Shown: one piece after another, positions 10,101 through 21,926 of the stretch | How positions within the stretch are numbered: position 1 is the first letter of the stretch | Layout: every line of letters starts with the position of its first letter | NCBI GenBank assembly: GCA_003576695.1 | Contig: QOZQ01000008.1 | Coordinates: 248,001 to 312,000 of the forward strand | Origin: Taklimakanibacter lacteus | GTDB taxonomy: Bacteria > Pseudomonadota > Alphaproteobacteria > Rhizobiales > Aestuariivirgaceae | DNA length: 64,000 nt | Direction of reading: 5' to 3' | Translations under genes and position numbers: made by a program | The notes under the pieces: model-generated | Databases searched by the model: none | Told to the model about the DNA's origin: nothing | What the model saw: only the letters and a program-made list of their open reading frames with translations

Positions 10101-10214
10101 CGCTCGGCGAATGAGATCATCGACGTGCCGGCGGCCAATACGCTGATCGCCGAGCCCGGCTTCCAGCATCCCTACTACTGGTCGGCTTTCATTCTGATGG
10201 GGAACTGGTTGTAA
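7185..10214 (+). CDS. Exported TPR-CHAT domain protein
   Basis: About 1009 residues. A signal peptide (MRLTMKVALLLAALLAGTAVRAQ) is followed by a Pro-rich linker and an array of TPR-like helical repeats over roughly residues 60-550 with many A..A..Y/N repeats. A charged coiled-coil-like stretch (about 560-640) precedes a C-terminal CHAT protease domain of the caspase clan. The catalytic pair is seen as His844 in HVASHF and Cys889 in LSACETAGG, so the protease looks active. CHAT proteins with TPRs are often proteases that act on a partner; no partner gene is adjacent. Start options are ATG 7185 and ATG 7197; neither has a good Shine-Dalgarno. The gene is divergent from the MFS gene and is followed by REP hairpins. 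Confidence 0.85.
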   Translation: MRLTMKVALLLAALLAGTAVRAQTPEIPEPPPEAAVPKLACPAAIEAYEQAVGGPRKALPPVPRKPAISSLEASQASARKETAIDASRKLLADAVRKYGDKSNRAAAAHRVLARDYRDAAQYDNAVAALKSALSIYAAAGARRRTALGDTQMELAQVFTNKGDRLGARAMYDAARGSYEAALGAGHPKVALALHNIGKIDLNMTQFEPALAAFRAARAVYEANLPAETSHLTELLIDTASLHARIGNRETALALAREAADLSRARLGPAHRTTALALHFAGTVGRSMGKTSGALENLGAALKIYLANGTRAQRRVPEVLDDVSVTFVRAGCLDEATKIQNLAIEHYAVLYGPNHDRVASAYHRLGGLYRENRKYTEARAPLFKAAGIYESVFGPNHRRIADVYSDLAGSSARIGLNGEALKYGFRALRIRTINKQADPEDLRQSYWSLSLVLKQQGNAPAAIAFAKLAVNINQEIRSQNRNLPEDMARALAGRYRELYEYLANMLITAGRLQEAQQVLDLIKQQELFDFVRRDSREAASVDGRAALTPTESDLSSRIMDLVEAPIRAAGEIEALKKKQAETGLSKEEEHLVLTLEQSLADQFRRQQTEIDDLLAEAENADRTIEREVNRLDLDMVDATQERLKAMNGRAVELQIASLDTDLHIFLTTGRTGIHKSVPVGRKEMALLVFRAWSATATRDPDARLHLKRLYDILVKPVEPELKASGADVLMFNLSGVLRYVPLAALYGGERYLVEDYALALSTTAANTRYERLPRTREKAAGFGVTKPHEGFSALPGVADELEAIFDGNDKKGYLGGKARADEGFNSATLGDALKSKPLYLHVASHFRLVPGDAGNSALLLGDGRTLSLDEFRKDERFRLTDLDLLTLSACETAGGVDQTGAEIESFASVVQKRGASSVLATLWPIADTSTSALMSDFYKGLLAAGHDKATALRNAQIAMLRGETRPASMVTASRSANEIIDVPAANTLIAEPGFQHPYYWSAFILMGNWL

Positions 10215-10251
10215 TTGACGACCTCACACTGAAGTGCACACTTACCCCAAC

Positions 10252-10349
10252 TCGTCATGGCCGCCCTTGAGGCGGCCATCCAGTCTCTCAACGCACCAGC
10301 TGTATGACATCGAGGCTGGATGGCCGGGTCGAAGTCCGGCCATGACGAA
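10252..10349. repeat. Paired REP-like hairpins
   Basis: Hairpin A at 10257-10279 pairs ATGGCCGCC with GGCGGCCAT around loop CTTGA. Hairpin B at 10320-10343 pairs ATGGCCGG with CCGGCCAT. The outer ends TCGTCATGGCCG and CGGCCATGACGA are inverted copies, so the whole unit is a BIME-like palindrome. It lies between the convergent CHAT and HD-domain genes. The same hairpin family recurs at 14411, 49452 and 56754. Confidence 0.75.
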
Positions 10350-10380
10350 TGGAGGGACTGCGCTCGCATCTCGAGTGGAG

Positions 10381-10970
10381 TTATGTTAAGATCGGCCCCA
10401 TATATCTGTCCACCACCCGTTGCAGTACCGGAACATAGTGCCGGAAAGGCGGCGTCGCCATATCCGGATCCTTGCCGCCCTCGTCCCACAGCCTGACGCG
10501 CACCGCTTCCCTGTAGAACGGGTTGCGCCGGAACTCGGCAACTTCCTTCCTGTTCATGGGGCCGCCCTGCAGTTCCAGCGTATGGCGCGAGGCCTGGCTG
10601 AGCTTGCCGTAATAGGTCGCATCCGTGGCGCAGAGATAGCGCTTGGCCGCCACATGCAGGCGCACGCATTCGGTGATGACCGGCGGGAAGAAATGCTCGA
10701 GCACCCTGGCCCCTGCCTCGTCATGATGATTGTCCTCGGTGTCGTCCGGCGAATAAGGCCCGAACTCGCTGGTAAAATGGCCGATGTCATGCAGGAGCGC
10801 CGCCGCGATCAGCTCATCGCTCGCCCCCTCCTGCTCGGCAAGGACGGCGCCTTGCAGCATATGCTGCGACATGGTGACAGGCTCGCCCAGATAGGACTCC
10901 GCCCCGCGCCGCTCGAAGATATCGGCGATGAAGGCGACGATGGTCGACCGGTCGAGTTGGGGCTCGCTCA

Positions 10971-10971
<1 letters not shown>
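10381..10971 (-). CDS. tmpB: HD-domain oxygenase, probable TmpB (PhnZ-like)
   Basis: A 196-residue HD-domain protein of the mixed-valent di-iron oxygenase type. Visible motifs are a Y-x-x-E pair at residues 27-30 (YLGE, the substrate-gating motif of PhnZ/TmpB), His37 in MSQHMLQ, the HD pair at 61-62 in LLHDIGHF, and DNHHDEAG as further metal ligands. Next to a TauD-like gene the best call is [1-hydroxy-2-(trimethylamino)ethyl]phosphonate dioxygenase, which cleaves the C-P bond and releases glycine betaine and phosphate. Its ATG overlaps the tmpA stop (TGATG), so the two are coupled; a GTG one codon earlier is possible. An inositol-oxygenase-like or plain PhnZ role cannot be excluded. Confidence 0.78.
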
Positions 10972-12206
<1,235 letters not shown>

Positions 12207-12214
12207 TTATACTT

Positions 12215-13099
12215 ATGGCAAAACCCGACTTGTTGCCCCATCTGAACTGGCTCAAGGCCTTCGAGGCCGCGGCACGCCGGTCGAGCTTCACCCTTGCCGC
12301 CGACGAGCTGGGGCTCACCCAGGCTGCTATAAGCCAGCAGATCCGGGCGCTCGAAAGCCGCCTCGGCACGGCGCTCTTCCATCGCCGCCAGCGCGGCGTC
12401 ACCTTGACGCCTGAAGGTTCGGCCTATCTTCCCCATATTCAATCGGCTTTCGCGGGCCTCGCCCGCAGCACGCAGGAGTTGTTCGGCCGCCGCCCGGCCC
12501 AGACCATAACGCTGCTGTCGCCGATCTCCTTTGCTACCTTGTGGCTCACCCCTCGCCTCAGGAGTATCGAAGGCGAGACGCAAGGCCTCAGCCTCGACAT
12601 CACCACGATGCACACGCCCGATGACTATGAGGCGAGCGAGACGGTGTTCGATATCCGCTTCGGCCTCGGCGACTGGCCGGGCCGCAGGGCCTATCGGCTG
12701 ACGACGGAAAGGCTCAGACCCGTCGCGGCTCCCCAGGCGTCACGCCGCAGGACCGACATCTGGCAGCGCCTGCCCCTGCTGGCGGTGCGGGGCGCCCGCG
12801 AAATGTGGCCCGACTGGTTCGCCCTGGCCGGATTGCCGCCGCAAGGCCCGGCCCGTTATCGCTTCGACAGTTTCGTCGCCGCCCTTGGCGCCGCGGAAGC
12901 CGGGGCCGGCATTCTCCTGGGCTCCCGCCCGCTCATCGATGCGGCGCTCGCAAGGAAGACCCTGTTGGCGCTTTCCGATATCGAGTTGCAGTCGGCCGCC
13001 GGGCATTTCATCACCCATGAAGCGGGCCGCCCGCTCACCCCCGCCCAGGCCCTGTTTCTCGCCGCCATCATGCGCACCGCCTCCCTCAGGACGGGCTGA
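12215..13099 (+). CDS. LysR-family regulator (GcvA-like) next to tmpAB
   Basis: A 294-residue transcription factor. The N-terminal winged helix-turn-helix spans about residues 10-70 (FTLAADELGLTQAAISQQIRALE), followed by a substrate-binding-like effector domain. The N-terminus LPHLNWLKAFEAAAR is typical of the GcvA subgroup. It is divergent from tmpA with a palindrome in the gap, so it most likely controls tmpAB and itself, with the phosphonate or a metabolite as effector (inference). The start ATG at 12215 follows an AT-rich stretch with no clear Shine-Dalgarno. Confidence 0.86.
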   Translation: MAKPDLLPHLNWLKAFEAAARRSSFTLAADELGLTQAAISQQIRALESRLGTALFHRRQRGVTLTPEGSAYLPHIQSAFAGLARSTQELFGRRPAQTITLLSPISFATLWLTPRLRSIEGETQGLSLDITTMHTPDDYEASETVFDIRFGLGDWPGRRAYRLTTERLRPVAAPQASRRRTDIWQRLPLLAVRGAREMWPDWFALAGLPPQGPARYRFDSFVAALGAAEAGAGILLGSRPLIDAALARKTLLALSDIELQSAAGHFITHEAGRPLTPAQALFLAAIMRTASLRTG

Positions 13100-13184
13100 G
13101 CTTGTGTGATCTGGAGGGTTTACCCGCCCGGCTCCTGCTTGCTATAGGCACGTCTCTTCAAAACCGCAGCGTGAGGCAGGCTCC

Positions 13185-14396
13185 ATGGCAAAGATAAAGG
13201 TCGCAAATCCGGTGGTCGAGCTGGATGGCGATGAGATGACGCGCATCATCTGGGATCTGATCAAGACGAAGCTGATCCACCCCTATCTCGACATCAAGCT
13301 CGATTACTACGATCTCTCCGTCGAGAACCGCGACAAGACCAGGGATCAGGTCACCGTCGATGCCGCCCATGCCATCAAGAAGCACGGCGTCGGCGTCAAA
13401 TGCGCCACCATCACGCCCGATGAGGCGCGCGTGAAGGAATTCAACCTGCAGCAGATGTGGAAGTCGCCCAACGGCACCATCCGCAACATCCTGGGCGGCG
13501 TCATCTTCCGCGAGCCGATCATCTGCACCAACGTGCCGCGCCTGGTGCCGGGCTGGACCCAGCCCATCATCGTCGGCCGCCACGCCTTCGGCGACCAGTA
13601 CCGCGCCACCGATTTCAAGTTCCCCGGCAAGGGCAAGCTCTCGATCAAGTTCGTCGGCGAGGACGGCAAGGTGATCGAGCATGAGGTATACTCATCGCCC
13701 GGATCGGGCGTCGCCATGGCGATGTACAATCTCGATGAATCGATCCGGGAATTCGCCCGCGCCTCGCTCAATTACGGGCTCAACCGCAACTACCCGGTCT
13801 ATCTCTCCACCAAGAACACCATCCTCAAGGTCTATGACGGCCGCTTCAAGGACATCTTCCAGGAAGTGTACGACAAGGAGTTCAAGGCCGAGTTCGAGAA
13901 GCGCAAGATCACTTACGAGCACCGCCTGATCGACGACATGGTGGCCTCCGCTCTCAAATGGACCGGCGGCTATGTCTGGGCGTGCAAGAACTATGATGGC
14001 GACGTCCAGTCCGACACCGTGGCCCAGGGCTTCGGCTCGCTCGGCCTCATGACCTCGGTGCTGATGACGCCCGACGGCAAGACGGTCGAAGCGGAAGCGG
14101 CGCATGGCACGGTGACCCGTCACTATCGCCTGCATCAGCAGGGCAAGCAGACCTCGACCAACTCGACGGCCTCCATTTTCGCCTGGAGCCGGGGCCTCGC
14201 GCATCGCGCCAAGCTCGACGGCAATGAGGCGCTCAGGAAATTCGCCGACACGCTGGAAAAGGTGACGGTCGCGACCATCGAGAGCGGCAAGATGACGAAG
14301 GATCTCGCGGTGCTGGTCGGCCCCGACCAGGCCTGGCTCTCGACCGAGGGCTTCATCGACGCGGTCGACAAGGAACTGCAGAAGGCGATGGCCTGA
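13185..14396 (+). CDS. icd: NADP-dependent isocitrate dehydrogenase
   Basis: Oxidatively decarboxylates isocitrate to 2-oxoglutarate in the TCA cycle. The 403-residue protein belongs to the dimeric eukaryote-like subfamily, common in alphaproteobacteria, rather than the E. coli type. Visible family segments are [15 protein letters not shown] at the N-terminus, [13 protein letters not shown] (substrate loop), [13 protein letters not shown], and the metal-binding aspartates around [12 protein letters not shown]. The [12 protein letters not shown] motif follows. The gene stands alone: LysR ends 85 bp upstream, a REP hairpin follows the stop. A possible -10 element (TATAGG) lies near 13143. Confidence 0.96.
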   Translation: MAKIKVANPVVELDGDEMTRIIWDLIKTKLIHPYLDIKLDYYDLSVENRDKTRDQVTVDAAHAIKKHGVGVKCATITPDEARVKEFNLQQMWKSPNGTIRNILGGVIFREPIICTNVPRLVPGWTQPIIVGRHAFGDQYRATDFKFPGKGKLSIKFVGEDGKVIEHEVYSSPGSGVAMAMYNLDESIREFARASLNYGLNRNYPVYLSTKNTILKVYDGRFKDIFQEVYDKEFKAEFEKRKITYEHRLIDDMVASALKWTGGYVWACKNYDGDVQSDTVAQGFGSLGLMTSVLMTPDGKTVEAEAAHGTVTRHYRLHQQGKQTSTNSTASIFAWSRGLAHRAKLDGNEALRKFADTLEKVTVATIESGKMTKDLAVLVGPDQAWLSTEGFIDAVDKELQKAMA

Positions 14397-14410
14397 CGCA
14401 TATCCCCGAA

Positions 14411-14448
14411 AAGTCCATGGCCGCCCGACGAGGCGGCCATCCAGACTT
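14411..14448. repeat. REP-like hairpin after icd
   Basis: The inner stem ATGGCCGCC (14417-14425) pairs with GGCGGCCAT (14432-14440), and the outer AAGTC/GACTT arms extend it. It is the same family as the unit at 10252. Its position 15 bp after the icd stop would let it protect or terminate the icd transcript. Confidence 0.72.
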
Positions 14449-14520
14449 CAGAGGAACGAACCTGCTGACAGAAAGCTGCAGACCTTTGGGCTAAGTTATC
14501 GCTTCCAGAGGAGACACAAC

Positions 14521-15012
14521 ATGGCCGAACCGGTTCTCTCAGGCGGCTGTCAATGCGGCGCGGTGCGTTATCGCATTGAAGGCACCCTGGGACATGCCGG
14601 CATCTGCCATTGCCGCATGTGCCAGAAGGCTTTCGGCAACTGGGGCGCGGCCCTGGTTTCGGTTCCCAAGGCGCAATTCACCTGGACGCGCGGCAAGCCG
14701 TCTGAATTCCGTTCATCGGCGATCGTCGCCCGCGGCTTCTGCGCGGGGTGCGGCACACCGCTTTACATGAACGAGGATGGCGATCCCAATTACGACATCG
14801 CCATCGGCACGCTCGACGATCCGGAACAGGCCGTGCCGACCTCTCAGGTTGGCATCGAGTCGGAGCTCTCCTGGTTCAAGGCTCTGGCGAATTTGCCGTC
14901 ACACTCGACCGAGGACGATCGTACAGCTGAAGATCTCAGGAAGCTGAAGAGCCTGCAGCATCCTGACCACGATACTGAGATGTGGCCGCCGATCTCCAAA
15001 TCCTCACCCTGA
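14521..15012 (+). CDS. GFA (CENP-V-like) zinc protein
   Basis: A 163-residue protein of the glutathione-dependent formaldehyde-activating (GFA) fold. Zinc ligands are visible in GGCQCGAVRY (residues 8-17), CHCRMCQKAF and FCAGCGTPL. Many members have no proven enzymatic role, so a glutathione-adduct or general zinc-protein role is all that can be said. The Shine-Dalgarno GAGGAGA precedes the ATG. The stop codon and the last codons lie inside a palindromic repeat (15004-15042), so the C-terminal tail may have been reshaped by that element. Confidence 0.88.
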   Translation: MAEPVLSGGCQCGAVRYRIEGTLGHAGICHCRMCQKAFGNWGAALVSVPKAQFTWTRGKPSEFRSSAIVARGFCAGCGTPLYMNEDGDPNYDIAIGTLDDPEQAVPTSQVGIESELSWFKALANLPSHSTEDDRTAEDLRKLKSLQHPDHDTEMWPPISKSSP

Positions 15013-15110
15013 GGTGGCCGCGACGCGGCCCTCGAAGGGTGGCAAGCGGCATGACCGTGGTCCCTGGATCATGCTTCGAGGCTCGCTACGCTCGCACCTC
15101 GGCATGAGGG
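15004..15110. repeat. Palindromic repeats between GFA and DUF6356 genes
   Basis: The first unit, 15004-15042, has outer TCACCCT/AGGGTG arms and a perfect inner GGCCGCG-A-CGCGGCC. The second, about 15069-15110, runs from CATGCTTCGAGG to CCTCGGCATG and is an imperfect palindrome with a CTCGCTACGCTCG centre. Both convergent genes end within or beside them: the GFA stop is in unit one and the DUF6356 stop is in unit two. Confidence 0.6.
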
Positions 15111-15340
15111 GTTTCTCTGCTCTTCGCCATCTGGGTGCGCCGTGCGGCGATTTCGGCATGCATGTCCATGATCGCCTGCGAAGCGGTCGTCTCGCATAGC
15201 GCCGGCACGAAAGCATGCAGGAACGCCGCGGCTGAGGCCTTGAACAGGCGTCCGCTGAAGGTCAGCGCGAAGACCATGTGCTCGAAGAAGCCCTCGCCGA
15301 CCCGGTGCGGATGCCTCAGAAAAATGCGCTCGACGATCAT
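15086..15340 (-). CDS. DUF6356 family small membrane protein
   Basis: An 84-residue protein starting MIVERIFLRHPHRVGEGFFEHM, with a central hydrophobic segment (KASAAAFLHAFVPALCETTAS). This pattern, with the H-P-x-x-V-G/D-E motif and a C-terminal hydrophobic stretch, matches DUF6356, whose function is unknown. The start ATG at 15338-15340 has a good Shine-Dalgarno (AAAGGAA) on the minus strand. The last dozen residues fall in a repeat and are probably not conserved. It is divergent from the Lrp gene, and the gap carries palindromes that may control both. Confidence 0.72.
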   Translation of the reverse strand: MIVERIFLRHPHRVGEGFFEHMVFALTFSGRLFKASAAAFLHAFVPALCETTASQAIMDMHAEIAARRTQMAKSRETPHAEVRA

Positions 15341-15395
15341 GGCTTTTCCTTTCCCGTGAATCCCTCCATATTCTCACGAGATTCGCGAGAAAACG

Positions 15396-15441
15396 TCCCA
15401 AATATGATTGCCATATCAGAGAATATTGGGATATTATCCCA
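15396..15441. promoter_or_regulatory. Candidate Lrp/AsnC operator
   Basis: A perfect palindrome TGGGATA-T-TATCCCA lies at 15427-15441 and ends two bases before the Lrp-family ATG. A second inverted pair, TCCCAAATAT (from 15396) with ATATTGGGA (about 15423-15431), overlaps it. Lrp/AsnC proteins usually repress their own genes through such AT-centred dyads, so an autoregulatory site is likely; the divergent DUF6356 gene may share it. Confidence 0.55.
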
Positions 15442-15443
15442 CA

Positions 15444-15905
15444 ATGCTAGACAAGACCGATCGGGCCATCCTGGCCGAGCTGCAGCGCGACGCCACCCTC
15501 ACCGTCGACGACCTGGCCGGGCGCATCCATCTTTCGCGCAATGCCTGCTGGCGCCGGGTGAAGGCGCTCGAGGAGGCCGGCGTCATCAAGGCCCGTGTCG
15601 CCCTCATCGATGCGGCGAAGCTCGGCCTCGGTCTCACCGCCTTCATCGCCATCCGCACCGCCCAGCATGAAGAGAGGTGGCTGGAGAAATTCTCCCGCGC
15701 CGTGCGCGACTTCCCCGAGATCATCGGCGTCTACCGCACCACGGGCGAGACCGACTACCTGCTGCAGGCCGTGGTCAGCGATATTGCCGGCTACGACCAG
15801 CTCTATAAGCGGCTCATCACCCGCATAGCGCTGACCGATGTGTCGGCGAGCTTCGTCATGGAGAAGATCAAGGAGACGACGGCGCTGCCGATAGATGGCG
15901 CATGA
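15444..15905 (+). CDS. Lrp/AsnC family transcriptional regulator
   Basis: A 153-residue feast/famine-type regulator. The N-terminal winged helix (LDKTDRAILAELQRDATLTV to NACWRRVKALEEAGVI) is followed by the RAM/AsnC effector domain (TAFIAIRT onward), which binds amino acids and forms oligomers. The ATG at 15444 (MLDKTDR) is the family start; the longer frame to 15408 would read through the operator. Which amino acid it senses is unknown. It converges on the channel gene, with stops almost touching (15905 and 15907). Confidence 0.9.
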   Translation: MLDKTDRAILAELQRDATLTVDDLAGRIHLSRNACWRRVKALEEAGVIKARVALIDAAKLGLGLTAFIAIRTAQHEERWLEKFSRAVRDFPEIIGVYRTTGETDYLLQAVVSDIAGYDQLYKRLITRIALTDVSASFVMEKIKETTALPIDGA

Positions 15906-15906
15906 T

Positions 15907-17070
15907 CTACGCCGGCTCCTCCTCATGAAGCCCTTGGCGGGCATTCATCGCTTCGCGCAGGATGGCTTCGACGCGCGGATTCTGCTCCATGAGCTTGACG
16001 ACATTGGCGGCATCGAGCACGAGAAGCTCCGTTGTTCGCCGTGCGATCACCGTCGCTGTCCGCCTGACCCGGCCCAGCACCGCCACTTCACCGAAGAAAT
16101 CGCCGTCCAGAAGCCTGACGGTCTGGCGCGGCAGCACCACCTCGACTTCGCCCGAAGCGATGAAGTACATGCTGTCGCCCTCATCGCCTTTCCGGATGAT
16201 GATCGTATTGGGCGGGAATTTGCGGGCCCTGAGCATGCTGACGAGTTCGGCCAGCGCCGCCCCATCGAGGTCGGCAAAGGCCGGAACCCGGGCCACCATA
16301 CCGTAATTCACGATGAAATCGCGCCGGCGGATCTCGGCCAGGAATCCGGTGGCGATGATAGCGACAGGGAGCGCGAAGAAGATGAGTCCGCCCAGCATGA
16401 CGAAGCCGGTGAAGAGCTTGCCGAGCGGCGTGATCGGCACCACGTCGCCATAGCCGACGGTCACCACGGTGACGACTGCCCAATACATCGCTGCAGGGAT
16501 GCTGCCGAGCTTGTCGGGCTGGGCCTCATGCTCGATCAGATGCATTCCGGTCGCCGAGACCAGCAGGAGCCCAAGCCCGATGAGCCCCGCCGCCATCAGT
16601 GGTCGCCACTCATTGGCGAGTACCCTGCCGACCGTTGCCAGCGCCGGTGAATAGCGGGCGAGACGGAAGAAGCGCAGCACCTGGAGGATGAGGATGAGAC
16701 CCGACGCCTGCGGTCTGGCGAGCAGCAGTAGAAGCGGCAGAATACCGACGACATCCAGCAGCATCAGCGGTGTCACCACATAGGCGACGAGCCCGCGTCC
16801 CTTCTCGCCGCCAAATACCGGATGCTCGGGCACGGTCCACAGGCGGGCGGCATACTCGCCCAGAAAGAAAAGGCCGAAGATGATCTCCGCATGGTGGAGA
16901 TAAGCCAGAAGGCCGGCATCGAGCCTTGGAACGGTCGAGGCGACGACGCCTGCGACGCTGGCCAGGATGATCAGGATCGACACACGCTCGAACCACAGCG
17001 CCGCGCTGTCGCGCTTTATGCCGGGCTCGATGATCTCATACACACGATGGCGCATCGAGACCGAGGCCAT
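15907..17070 (-). CDS. Cyclic-nucleotide-gated potassium channel, MlotiK1-like
   Basis: A 387-residue inner-membrane channel. Six hydrophobic segments fill residues about 25-260, with an Arg-containing S4-like helix (LRFFRLARYSPAL) and the K+ selectivity filter TVGYGD at 204-209. A cytoplasmic cyclic-nucleotide-binding domain follows at about 265-375, with the phosphate-binding cassette FFGEVAVLGRVRRTATV. The architecture and size match MlotiK1 of Mesorhizobium. Binding of cAMP is expected to open it; no cyclase gene is nearby. It lies downstream of no operon partner: alaS ends 65 bp upstream on the same strand. Confidence 0.92.
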   Translation of the reverse strand: MASVSMRHRVYEIIEPGIKRDSAALWFERVSILIILASVAGVVASTVPRLDAGLLAYLHHAEIIFGLFFLGEYAARLWTVPEHPVFGGEKGRGLVAYVVTPLMLLDVVGILPLLLLLARPQASGLILILQVLRFFRLARYSPALATVGRVLANEWRPLMAAGLIGLGLLLVSATGMHLIEHEAQPDKLGSIPAAMYWAVVTVVTVGYGDVVPITPLGKLFTGFVMLGGLIFFALPVAIIATGFLAEIRRRDFIVNYGMVARVPAFADLDGAALAELVSMLRARKFPPNTIIIRKGDEGDSMYFIASGEVEVVLPRQTVRLLDGDFFGEVAVLGRVRRTATVIARRTTELLVLDAANVVKLMEQNPRVEAILREAMNARQGLHEEEPA

Positions 17071-17135
17071 GCGTCGTTTCCTTTCAGCCGCCTATCTGGA
17101 AATCGAGAGGCCGGATGATGATACACCGAAAGGGC

Positions 17136-19796
<2,661 letters not shown>

Positions 19797-19956
19797 GGTG
19801 TCATATCCAGTTGGAAAGAGGGTGCGCTGTTTTAAGGATTGAGGGCGGCCCTGTCCATAAAGACATGACCCCGGGAGGGTTAAAAAGACGGTGGAAACTC
19901 AATGGTCCCCGCGCCTCTGCCGGCGGATGAACTGCCCCCGTGGAACCGGGCGCCCA

Positions 19957-19994
19957 AAACTGAAAAGGCGTCCTCCCGGGGCAAGGAGGACGCC
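19957..19994 (-). terminator. Rho-independent terminator of recA
   Basis: On the minus strand GGCGTCCTCC (19985-19994) pairs with GGAGGACGCC (19967-19976) around an 8-base loop, and TTTTCAGTTTT follows at 19956-19966. A second perfect palindrome, GGTGTGAG-G-CTCACACC at 19999-20015, precedes it. Both lie just after the recA stop at 20056, so recA is probably transcribed separately from alaS. Confidence 0.82.
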
Positions 19995-20055
19995 GATCGG
20001 TGTGAGGCTCACACCTTGCCGGCCTGGTGGGATGAGGGGAAGGCCGGAATGAGGA

Positions 20056-21120
<1,065 letters not shown>

Positions 21121-21192
21121 CGTCGCGCTCCTTATTTCACAAGGGTTCCGCCGGTGCAAATGAGTCTCGGACAACGGCGATGTGGTCAGAAT

Positions 21193-21207
21193 GTACTTTT
21201 TTTGTTC
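21193..21207. promoter_or_regulatory. SOS (LexA) box of recA
   Basis: On the plus strand the site reads GTAC-N7-GTTC with a T7 spacer, one base from the alphaproteobacterial LexA consensus GTTC-N7-GTTC. It lies 73 bp upstream of the recA start, so damage-induced control of recA is expected. Confidence 0.65.
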
Positions 21208-21926
21208 TCATGGCAAGCCTTTCTGTAAACCATTGTTTTTTATCTGCTATATTAATACCCCCTGGAACCAGACAAGAACAAATATGGAATCCAAGGCCAA
21301 TTCGTTTGGTGTCAGCCTAAACAGGCGCAAAACGAAAAGTAAAAGCAGCCTCGGCCCGGCTGGAATCTCGCCCGATCGATTTGGTCGTGCCTGCCTGCAC
21401 TGCCGCCTTCCAATTGGCCCTGGTATCGAGCGGCGAGCCAGCGCCCTGCAGGCCGCTGGTCAACCGTCTCATCCGTGATCGTTCGCCGAACGCGCATTAC
21501 GTTACGGAATACGGCTGTACTAGGGTTCTCCATATATTCTGGATGTTTGACTAAAAACATCTCGTGAACGGCGATCGGCTATACCCCTGGATATAAGAAA
21601 CAGAATGAGAACTCATTTTGAATGTTCGGTCAATATTTGGAATGACGTCGCAAAGGCACTTGCCCTGGGAGGCAAATCAAACAAAACCTCACAGTGCCTA
21701 ACCTATCAAAATACAACCATAACAGGAAATTTGTCAGATTATTGCGGGCGCGAAAACGACCAGATAACAAAACCGCACAAGCGCTTGCGCCAACTGTCCA
21801 CCGCAGGCGCTTCACCGCGCTCCCCGTCTCCTATGCTCGGCGCATGGCGCCTATTCCCTCACAAAAACCGGCTTCCCTTTTTCCGGTCCGGTTCTAGAAG
21901 ACACACCGGATCATCTGGAGCACCTC
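21208..21926. other. AT-richer 0.7 kb region without a recognisable gene
   Basis: Between the recA promoter and the aldehyde dehydrogenase I find no protein I can recognise in any frame. Open frames here are short, lack Shine-Dalgarno sequences and have unlike codon use. The stretch is visibly richer in A and T than its neighbours, especially 21200-21330 and 21600-21790. A perfect 13-bp palindrome CGTTCG-C-CGAACG lies at 21480-21492. It could be a decayed gene, an acquired fragment or a non-coding RNA locus. The last 60 bp should hold the dehydrogenase promoter. Confidence 0.5.

Noticed and set aside
7131..10169. A 1012-codon open frame on the minus strand opposite the CHAT gene
   Set aside because: It has no domain I recognise and its Arg/Gly/Ala-rich reading is the usual antisense shadow of GC-rich DNA; the plus strand encodes a signal peptide, TPRs and a CHAT domain.
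21312..21560. Short frames in the recA-ALDH7 gap
   Set aside because: No ribosome site, no family match, and composition unlike the real genes around it.
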